Origin: Symsagittifera roscoffensis
Lineage: Eukaryota > Xenacoelomorpha > Acoela > Convolutidae
Reading direction: 5' to 3'
Length of the DNA stretch: 62,000 bases
NCBI RefSeq assembly: GCF_963678635.1
Contig: NC_087062.1
Location: 59,809,584 to 59,871,583, forward strand
Below, in pieces: positions 1 to 10,300 of the stretch; positions within the stretch are counted from its first letter, which is position 1; each line of letters opens with the position of its first letter. Position numbers and translations under genes: made by a program. The notes beneath the pieces were generated by a model, which was not told where the DNA came from, did not search any database, and saw nothing but the letters and a program-made list of their open reading frames with translations.

Positions 1-39
1 ATGTATGTATGTATGTATGTATGTATGTATATATGTATG

Positions 40-73
<34 letters not shown>

Positions 74-99
74 TGTATGTATGAATGTATGAATGTATG

Positions 100-133
<34 letters not shown>

Positions 134-443
134 TGTATGTATGTATGTATGTATGTATGTATGTATGTATGTATGTATTGTATGTATGTGTGTGTATGTA
201 TGTATGTATGTATGTATGTATGTATGTATGTATGTATGTATGTATGTATGTATGTATGTATGTATGTATGTATGTATGTATGTATGTATGCATGTTTAAA
301 TGTAAGTATGTTTGTATCTTTGTATGTATGTATGTATGTATGTATGTATGTATGTATGTATGTATGTATGTATGTATGTATGTATGTATGTATGTATGTG
401 TGTATAGATGTTTGTACGTATCTTTGTATGTATCTATGAGCAA
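1..443. repeat. (ATGT)n microsatellite with interruptions
   Basis: Almost pure ATGT tandem repeat with a few point changes, ending near 440 in a short TA run and an A-tract. All three frames read as Met-Tyr-Val-Cys repeats. These are simple-sequence artefacts, not proteins. Confidence 0.97.
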
Positions 444-485
444 TTTTTTATATATATATATAAAAAAAACGCTCAAAAAACCGAT

Positions 486-740
486 CAAGATTTGAGCGGT
501 TTGAGCGGTTTTTTTAGACAATTACGCTCAAAATCTTGCTTCTAAATCAGCGGTTTGAGCGGTTTTTGAACCGTTTTTGAGCGTTTTTTTTTGGATAAAC
601 CGCTGAAAACCGTTCAGTTTTTGCGCGGTTTTTGGGCGGTTTTTTGTATAAACCGTTCAAAAACCGCTCAAACCGCTCATTTTGAAGCAACATTTTGAGC
701 GTAATTGTCTAAAAAAACCGCTCAAACCGCTCAAATCTTG
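486..740. mobile_element. Foldback (long-hairpin) element with 57-bp inverted arms
   Basis: The left arm (486-542) and right arm (684-740) are reverse complements, with one mismatch over about 55 bp. The interior is also built from inverted copies of a GAGCGG / CCGCTC motif, so most of the element can fold into one long hairpin. No ORF belongs to it. It resembles a foldback element or MITE. No target duplication was recognised. Confidence 0.8.
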
Positions 741-1316
741 CTTCAAAATAGGTGAAAAATCTCGACTCGGGGACTATTGCGACCCTTTTTGTTTGTTCTG
801 TAAAACCGCGACAAACATTATTATCGCGCCCGACCAAGATAACATGATTACTACTGCGAACTCAACTGAAACATGCCAAAATTTGCGGATCAAAGAGATG
901 TGTCCGCGACCAGTGCAACCCGATGAAAATGTGACGTACCTGGTCGCCTCAATTAAAGCAAAGTCAACTGCGAGCAAAAAAAAATGTCCGCAACCGGCTG
1001 ATTTTCATCACTAAATATTTTTATGCTGTATAATTAAAGCAATTTTGGTTACAGTTCAATCGTCATTTTGGCCGAGGTCTGAGATTTCTGTTGCGACCAC
1101 TGTGACTCAAATTGTGACCCAAAACTCATCGCGACCAAGCTAATCCGTTACTAATTTACGCTTTTCACGTGAAACTATGAATGTATGTGGCTAAGTTTGA
1201 CCAGAACAAAAGTAATGAAGACAAATTGTAATGAAAACTGTTTTTTTTTTCAAAAGAAATTAGATTACCAAATTAGGGTAAAGTAATTTCTCTGTATAAG
1301 TTTTCAACAAAAAAAT
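741..1316. other. Intergenic, no gene recognised
   Basis: AT-rich sequence. The short ORFs here have no recognisable domain and no supporting splice or codon pattern. Confidence 0.6.
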
Positions 1317-2636
1317 TCATTGCCAGGCCAAACTGTGCACTGGATAGGCGCACAAATTTGTGTCTGTATGTTCCTTGATTCCAGAAACTAATCTTTAAAC
1401 ATGTTCCAAAATGTAAGTGGATTCAATTTTACGTGAACTCCGCGTACAAATAACAGTAACGTGAATTTTCTCGGCACAATTGTTGTGTCGGGGATTCTGC
1501 AACAAGTGAATATTGCTAGATATTCTGTATTGCGCAACTGTCAGTAGATTCCGCAAAAGGTAAGTAGACTCCGCAAACTGTAAGTGGATTCCGCATTTTG
1601 TTTATTACTGAACTTGTGTATGAACAATTAAAAGCTATAGCTGTAATGCCTATCTTTAGCAATGCGAAATTTGAAAGCAAGAACATAACTAATCTCAGCG
1701 GAATCCACGAACACATCTTAAATGTTTGGTTAAGTGAATCGATGGATGTCATCTTTTAGTATTTGGGATACCTTTCCCAGCAAACAATTCTTGAGATCAT
1801 ACGTTTGGAAACACAACAACGAATGAATTCTTTTTTTAGAGTCATTTGGTTGCAAGTGTTTAGACAAGAGAAAGTAAATTACCGATTTACGTCAGTATTT
1901 GGTGTTCCTTCGGTCCAAAATACTGGTCACTATTTGGGATTGATGGAATCCCAAATACTGGAAAACTATGGAATTTATATCGATCAAATTCATTATTTGG
2001 AGTCATTGGGTTGAAATTGTTAAGAAACACAACGCACAGCATATCGCTGATTGAGGCCAGTATGGGATTTCGTAGAGGTCAGAATTTGGGATTCCATCAA
2101 TTCCAAATACTGAAGCTGGGTGTTTGACAGGAATTGAGATCGAAAGCTAGGCATTTAAACACGTAGCTGATCAAGGCAGTAATATAGTAATTGAGATCGA
2201 ACTTGCTGGTATTAAAAGATATAACTTCAAAAGCTATTTTTTATGTACGTATAAGTAAACGGATTCCGCAAGCAAAAAGCTGATTCCACTTTCAGTTTGC
2301 GGATTCCACTTTCAGTTTGCCACTTAGAATTTGAGTTTCCGCTTACAGTTGCGGATTCCGCAACAGCTCAATTCAATTATTCCCATGTCTCATTATTTTT
2401 ATGTGAATTCTACTAAATATTCTGAATTCTGCAATTACGATTGCGTATTCTACAAATTCGCCTATTTTTGGAGCGGTTTTGAGCGGTACAATTTTTTAGG
2501 TATTTGTTTTTGGAATTCAAAACAGCTAAGAAGATCAAAGAAAACTAGCAATGCTGCGGACTCCGCAACAAATCTGATTTTGGGCTGTTGCGGAATCCCC
2601 TTGCAGTGCACAGAATGCGCTTTTTGACCTCGTAAT
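1317..2636. mobile_element. MITE-like element A, rich in GGATTCCGCAA sub-repeats
   Basis: Begins with CATTGCCAGGCCAAACTGTG and ends with a diverged reverse complement of the same terminus (…CCTCGTAATG). The interior carries many degenerate ~20-bp units built around GGATTCCGCAA and GTAAGTGGATTCC. Its first ~300 bp match element B (2938-3580). A nested piece at about 1750-2140 holds palindromic CCAAATACTG copies. No transposase is seen, so it is non-autonomous. Class unknown. Confidence 0.65.
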
Positions 2637-2937
2637 GTTATGTTATAACTTATACAGGCAAACCTGTTTTTTTTCCTACCGCAGGAGCCCTTCAGTTCAA
2701 AAATTATAATTGGATTATCTGAAAATTTTTAGTTTGTGTTTAACAACTCTTGAGTGAGTGGTTGTCAAAGGATCACTATCAAACTGAAGGTTTTTCTTGA
2801 GCATAGTAAACCAACTGGGTAAACCATTTGGTGCAACTGGACTATTCATGACTTCATGCTGAAACTTCAGGCTTCAAACTTATTTTGGTAAGCGATTTAA
2901 GCATAATGTTCAAAAATTTAGCTCTATGTTACCATCA

Positions 2938-3580
2938 AAATCATCACGAGGCCAAACTGAGCACTGGATAGGCGCACAGTTTTGTGTGTGTATGTTCTTG
3001 GATTCCAGAGACAAGTCTTTAAACATGTTCCAAAATGTAACTGGATTCCACTGGAATGTAAGTGAATCCCGCGTACAAATACCTGGCACATTGATTTTGT
3101 TGCAGATTCCGCAACAAGCAAATATAAGTGATGGATCCGAATTCAGCAAATGTAAGCGGAATACGCAAATGTAGGTGGATTCCGCAAATTTATGCGGATT
3201 CCGCGTGCAATTTGCGAACTCCACTTACAATTTGAGGAATCCGCATCCAATTTGCGGAAACCGCTTATAGTTTGCATATTCCTTTCACAGTTGCGGATTC
3301 CGTGACAGCATAAGTTTAACAAACAAAAATATTATTATTTGTTCATGAATTCCACAAACATGTTCCGCATTCCTCAAATTTTGTTGTGGGTTGCGCAAAG
3401 TTGCCTGTTTTTCGAGCAACTTTAGCTATTTGTGTTTTAGCTATTTGTCCGTGGAGTCCAAAACAGCAGAGAAGATCAAAGAAAAATAGCAATTTTGCGG
3501 ATTCCGGGACAAATCTGATTTTTGCCTGTTGAAGTATCCGCTAACATTTCACAAAATGCACAGTTGGGCCTCGTAATGGG
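2938..3580. mobile_element. MITE-like element B, second copy of the family
   Basis: The left end (about 2938-2965) and right end (about 3555-3580) form terminal inverted repeats of about 22 bp with about 19 matches (CAT-ACGAGGCCAAACTG type). The interior repeats the GGATTCCGCAA theme of element A. The two copies differ in length (about 640 versus 1,320 bp), from internal deletion in one or insertion in the other. Confidence 0.65.
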
Positions 3581-4177
3581 TCAATTTTTGTAATTAGGGT
3601 ATCAAAAAATGATTGAAAATGTTTGCGCTGCTCATCTCGCACTTTTGCTGGGTTTATTTTGTGACTTTTTGCAAATCATGTCGCGACTTTGCGACTATTT
3701 CCAGCTATTTTGCGGCTTTGCTCGACTCAAAGCTCAGCCGCATTGAGAAATTTTGATCGCGCCATGAATTTTACGGCAACCCAATTTGGTCGCAACATAA
3801 CTCGCGGACTTCGGCCCTGGTGTTTCAAAATTTTCAAAGCTGACTTATCGAATACGCAGTTTTTTGGCATTATGGTTACCTATTCTGAAGCTTATGTTTG
3901 CAAAAACTAGTTTCGTGTATAAAAAAACACGTGCTTGTTTCTCACGTGTTTTTGATATAAAATTGTTGGATCAAATTATCTTCATTAATTGTATTACTCA
4001 ATTTTAGTTTCAAGTTCGAATTTCGGTAAAAACAGCAGGGATTGTGAATTTCAAACACAATCGTGAAAATAATTCGATATTTGTACGTTTTTTGAACTAT
4101 ATCCCATCAAAGCTTGAACTTTTATAGAGCCAGACATTCGAAAAAAAATGCTTTATTAATTTTTATAAACTTTGGAA
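3581..4177. other. Upstream region of DRC10, no coding feature
   Basis: AT-rich, about 600 bp, expected to contain the DRC10 promoter and 5' UTR. I see no convincing TATA box or other named element. An in-frame TAA at 4166 lies just upstream of the chosen start codon. Confidence 0.5.
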
Positions 4178-4376
4178 ATGAGTCAGTCCTGTGGCAGGAT
4201 GTCGTCGGCTGTACATTCTGCACTCAAGACCAGTGATTTTAACACGGGTACTGAGAAAGAGCACGGAGATGGAGATGAAGAAGATAGAATGGAAGGGGAC
4301 GTACAGGAGGCAGGAGAGGGTGATGAAGTTGGTGATGAGTTCGAAGAATTTGTTCGAATGAAACTTCCAGATGATT
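4178..4376 (+). CDS. DRC10: DRC10 exon 1: acidic N-terminus
   Basis: The start is the ATG at 4178, with an in-frame TAA upstream at 4166. It encodes 66 residues rich in Glu, Asp and Gly, predicted disordered. The donor is GTAAGT at 4377 (phase 1), matching the acceptor at 4678. Confidence 0.7.
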
Positions 4377-7300
4377 GTAAGTGCTGGAGTTATCTCCTAG
4401 TCAATATTCTTTAAATGTTAATTTTATTTTCATTGCTCAATTTTTGAATAATTTTCAGCAGAATTGTTTATCCGTCTTTTTAATAAAATTTTTCAAATAA
4501 TTTGATCATCTCCGAAGTTAAGCATCCTTCCAAGCCGCTTGCAGTGTTTAAATCGTTTGATTAGTAATGCCAAAAAATCTCGTAGCAAGAAATACTTTTT
4601 TGTTAATCTTTTTTTTTTCAAAAATCATTTCAATTTTAATTTACTTTGAATTAAAAGTACTCATTTTTGTTCTATAGGCTACCAGAACCCCAATATGCAC
4701 ATCAGCATACACACGGACAAGAGCACCCCCATTTGGACTGTGAGGGGGGCTATTTGTGACGGACACCTGCCTCAAAAACTGTTCAACAAGTACGAGAAGA
4801 AGTGTGTGAAACTAGTCAACGCACTAGCTGACAGAAAACTCACCAATGTTGAGGCACAGAGAGTCGTGCGCATCGTCGAGGTTCTAGCCTGCACATTTTC
4901 TGTTTCTTCATATGATAGTATCGATCTTGTTAACTATTCCCCCCTTTGGGTAACTATTGCAATGGGGGGATATTTGACAACCCTAGTTGATCAAAATAAA
5001 AAAAATTTAAGAAAAAAAACGTTTTTTTTTGCAAGAATCTTTGAAGATCTTGCAAGATAACCCTCCTTGATCGACTAGTGAAGATACAAAGTTCGTATAC
5101 GCTTAAATTTTAAATTTTTTCTATATAGAGGGTGGGAGAGATTCGCTGCGAGGTATCATAGGGAGGGGCAAGATCCGCTAGTATTGCTCAACAAGAATAT
5201 AAATATATAATTGTTAAGAACGATATTCGTGATTTAAAACTCGATTGGCCCTTGAAATCGTCTCAAAGGAATTTTAACGGTCAATTCATTTGTGCAGAAG
5301 GGGTCATTTGTGCAGAAGGGGGTGATTTTTTTCGGAAAAAATGTGGCCATCTTTTTAGGTGTTGCGAAGGAGGGTTCTTCTGATGGGGCTTCTTGAGGAC
5401 ATGTTGAAAAACACAGACCACTATGAACACTTCATGACGCCAAATGCCTTGAACATTCTAGAAGAAATCCGAACGTCAGTAGCAATGAAGTATTGTATTT
5501 CAGACACAACCTGCGTTTCTTTTTTCACTTTGAGTTTGAATAAAAGTTGCATTATTTCCATTGAATGATGCAGAATATGAATAACCACTCTAGTTTTTGA
5601 CGTTTTGATCACGGACTGAACCAAATTTTAATTAATTGTGGTGATATGTGTAAAAGCTTAGGTATTAAGATCGAACGTATGGAGGGGGGGGGGGAATGTT
5701 TGGATGCAGAAAGAAGAGGAAAAGAGCCAGAAATCCTATGTTCCTCGTTTGCAGAATAAAAGACGCGATGAAACAGATGAGTCGGAAGGGCACTTCTCTT
5801 ATTGTCTCTTCCTCTTCTTCATTTTCCAAGGGGACATCAAACCACTTTCGAGCATCTCAGATATTGTCGGACAACTCCTTAGTTGCAGATTTGACCCCAA
5901 TGCACCCAATGTTGTCGGATGGTGATGATACTACTGCATTGTCGAGCAAAAATAGACCTGTTAGTCCTTTTTACATCCTCGCGAACCCACGACTGGGTTT
6001 GTAAAGACCTTAAATATCTTCAACTCTTACATTGAAATGAGTGAATTGGCTTAAGGAAAAAAGTTGTCTGAAAAAACACTGCTAAAAACAGATATTTTTA
6101 TGCACAGCTTCTTCAATTTTGAATTTACACAAAATGTGGAAATTTTAATATTGTAAATTATTAAAATTGCAGTTTGTTGAAATTTATAATTTATTGAAAA
6201 GCAGCAAAATCAAAGATGGTTATGATGAAAAAGTTTCACTTTTTAGGTGGGCAGCGAAGCGAGTCAATCAGTTGCTACCAACCTTGAGGCCAAACACAGT
6301 CTGGGTTCAATGACCTTTTCGTCCTCGGGTTCACATAGGGTCAGCCAGAGTGGAGGCAGTGGCAGCGTGATGTCAGGACAGGATATTGGATCTAAATTTC
6401 CTGTACTGCCGCCCATGTAAGCTAGTATTTGACCTTCATTAAATGTTTTTTTTTCTTCCAATTAAAGATTTTAATGGCATTTAATTTTCCGTCGTATTTC
6501 AGTTTTTTTTTCACAGACACAATTGCGCGATCAAAAAACTGTAAAATCATTTTTTTCCAGCGATTTGATTCGTTTTATTTGAATCGGATCTTTTTGTTCT
6601 GCGTTTAGAAAGCAGAAGCATCCGTCAAGCAGCAATATTTCAAGAAAAAGCAAACAATCAGAGGATTCCGAGATTGTGTCCAGCATAGGAGAGTCTCTCT
6701 ACAGTGGGCTACGGCAGGAATCTGATCAGACCGCTACGAATAAACAGCAACCGAGTGATCACGGAACTAACAATAGCCAAACAACACTTGCTGATCAGCA
6801 GCCAGATAGTGAAAAGATGACCCCTGGTGACACAATTGGGGATAGGCAGAAAACTGACAAGATGCTCAAAGTGAGCTTATTCCCTTTTTTAATCAGATTA
6901 CACCGGTAGTCGCTTAAATACAAGTAATCGAAGAGTCTTTCAAAGAACATGGTTACATGATATATACTTGGAAGTTAAAACTTTCAATGCTCTACAATTT
7001 GACTGAATCTGATTGAGTAGCCAGGAGCTCCTAAACTAAGCTATACAGAATCAATATACAATTTTTTGTGGGCTTCTGCAATTCGCTGAGGATCTATGAA
7101 ATGCTATCAGAGAGAGAGAGAGAGAGGGGACACTTTATTGTTTCAATATACTTATGCAGTTGCAGAACTGATTGTATAAGAATCTAGTGTACAATATTAC
7201 GCAATGGTTATATAACATAACAAGAAAAAACATAAATTACTACGAGGTTGAATCAAATAATTGATTTAACAAAATAAATGTCCTTGGATACGGAAAGACT

Positions 7301-10300
7301 CTCCTTATTGGGTAACAGGGTGTCATTTTTTCCTATGATGAAATTTTTAATCAGAGTTTTTGTCAATGTGTACGGCAGTTTTCGATTAAACAAGGTTCGG
7401 ATTATTGTGTTAAGGTTCCTGATTGATGTAAATAAGAAAGACTTACGAAGGAAATCAGTTTTACATGTTAAAGGGAACAGTAATGTTCCAGTTCGATGGT
7501 TATAGCGGAATTCAGAATTTGGGAATCTTATATGCGTGAAAGCTGGGGCATCGTTTCGGCATAACCTGTGAAGGTAGTGTGCTGATCGGTACTCGATAAT
7601 ATTCCGAGCAGTAGGAATTTTGTGCTGTTTCCTTAGAAGTGTAACGGAATCTCGTTTGCTTATATTCATTATTATCCTGATTCCCCATTTTATTTGTTTT
7701 TCGAGTTTCTCAATATTATCTTGCGTACATCCGTTTAAGAGCATGCATGGATAGTGCAAATGGCTCAGTACAAGAGTATTTAACAGGAGAATTATAGTAC
7801 GCAGAGGGATTTCGTCACGGATGCATTTTATCGTTTGGATTGCTGTAGCCATTTTTTGTAAAATTTTGTTAATTTCTTTGTCGAATGTTAAGCTTATGTC
7901 AATATTGACGCCGAGAAATTTAACTGTCTCTGTTAAATTAACTTGATAGTTTCCAACTTTCAATGAAAGATTTTCAGTTAGTTTCTTTTTCGACGGTGCA
8001 GAAAATACAATGAACTGAGTTTTGTCTACATTAATCATTAATCGATTTAAGTGAAAATACAAGAGAATTTTATTGAAATTGTTTTCAATGCTCTTTGTTG
8101 CTGTTTCGGGATCTGAATGAAAACTAAGCAGAGTCGTGTCGTCGGCATATTGTACTAGCGTACATGATTTGTCTATTGTTTGTGGTAAGTCATTTACATA
8201 CAAGTTGAACAGCAGTGGTCCTAGTACAGTACCTTGGGGAACACCTTGCTCTAATTTAAGCCAATCTGAGTGTTCGCCGTTTACTATTGTCAATTGCTGT
8301 CTGTTTTCTAGAAATGACTTAATAAGAGTTGTTGCTGACTGTTCAAAGCCAATGTGACTTAGTTTCCTTTCAAGGACTGAATGAGAGAGTGAATCAAATG
8401 CTTTAGATAAATCAAGAAATGCAGCCGCTGCTATGTTATTTTTATCGAGATGGAATCTGATTTTTTCTGTTGTGTATAAAAGAGCATCATTAGTTGAATA
8501 ACCTGGACGAAAGCCAAATTGTTTTGGATTTAGAATATTGGAATTTGCTAAGAATTCGTGAATTTGGGATGAAAAAATTTTTTCAAACAACTTCGATAGA
8601 GTGGGTGTAATAGAAATTGGACGATAATTTACTGGATCTGTCGAGTCGCCTTTTTTGAATATGGAAAAAACGTGTGCCTTTTTTAAGGTATATGGGAATA
8701 CGGATTTCGAGATGCATTCATTGATAATCATCGTAAGAATTGGGTTTACAGTATTAATGCTGTCTTTTAGAGCCCAAGCAGGGATTTTACTTGGTCCTAA
8801 TGGCTTGTTTAAGGGAAGTAATAAAATTGCATCTTTCATTTCTTTGTGAGTTATGAACCTGAATTGAAAGTGCCTATTTGTTTTGCTGTGTACACTGTAC
8901 TCAGTTGGTACATCTATGGGAGGATCTGCGTTTTTGTATTCTCCTAATGTTGAGAACCTGTAGTTAAGGAAATTTGCTTTCTTCTTATTTTCAATTATAG
9001 TGTCGCCAAACGAATTCCGTAGATCACCTTTTTGCGTTGACTGTTTCATGGTGTTCCTGATAGAGTTTATGAAATTCCATTGTTTTTTTGGACAGTCAAG
9101 CATTTTGAATTGAGCTGTTTTCTCTTTCTTGTATAAATGTTTTAGATGATTGTTGTATTTATTTCTTATTCGTTTATAGTTTTCAAAATTGGCATCTGTT
9201 CTTGATAATTGATATGCCTTTAGAAGATTTTCTTTTTCCTGTTTTAAAGGTCTATTGACTGAGTTAAGTACTTTACCAGACAGCTGTAGCTGCGGTTTAT
9301 TTCGGATATACTTCTGCTCTAGTGGTGTGTGAGCGTTTAGGGCATGCGAGAAAATATCTTCAAATTTTATTAACATTTTAGAGATATCGTTTTCTTGGTA
9401 GACGAGAAACCATGGACTCTGTTTAAGTTCCTCGCAGAACCTATTTTTACAATAATTGGTTTTGTTGAAGCGAAAATTTCGAATTGCAATGGCTTTTTCG
9501 AATCGTTTTAGTTTGCTAATACACATTGTTATTAAATGGTCAGTGTTTATAGGTGGTTCTGCTACAATAGTTTCTTTACAAAGAGATTTGGTTGCTATAA
9601 TGTTATCTAAAATGGATTGGCTGTTTTTAGAGTTGTATGTCGGTATCGACTTATTGGTTATTGACAAATTGTATGGTTTAATAGAATCGCTGAGAAATTT
9701 AGCTTCATGTTTATTCAAGTAGTTAATATTGAAATCTCCCAAAATCGTAACATCTCGCGCTTCGGAGGCAGCGTAATCGATACCCTTTAGTGTATCTTCT
9801 ATAAAAATTTCCTTGAATTGTTTGTGTGGATTGTAGGCAATAGCAATTATCTGTCTTTTTGATTTTTTTGAGATGATTGGGCTATATTCCACCCAGAGTC
9901 CTTCAAAATGGGAGGGACGTAGATAATTTAAATCTTCTCGAATCTTAGGGTTAAATTTTTTTGGAATAAGAAGAAGAGTACCACCACCTGCGTGTTGACC
10001 AGTGCATTTTTTGTTACGGTCGCATCTAAGAATTTCATGGGTTGTTTTGCAGAATGAATAAGTTTGATGATCGCATGTTTCGTCAAGCCAGGTTTCCGTA
10101 AGACCGATAATTGTGTTTGAGTCAACTATTTCTGACAAGAAACGCATTTCCATGTGTTTGTTCTTTATACTTCTACAATTTAGAGTTATATATTTGAGGA
10201 AGTTGTGGTGTTCCTTTGCTTTGTTTGCCAGGATTTCATATGAAAGTGCGGGACCTGGATTGACTTCGATGTCCCCACATTGAAGAAGCAGGATTTCCAA

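Noticed and set aside
5-495. Three long overlapping ORFs of Met-Tyr-Val-Cys repeats
   Set aside because: They are the three-frame translation of an ATGT microsatellite.
682-1014. A 110-codon ORF after the foldback element
   Set aside because: Its first third lies inside the hairpin element, the rest has no recognisable domain, and an opposing ORF of similar length is equally likely.
5696-6004. A stand-alone 102-codon gene
   Set aside because: The first part differs in composition, and a strong acceptor lies inside it at 5830. The 3' part is better explained as a DRC10 exon.
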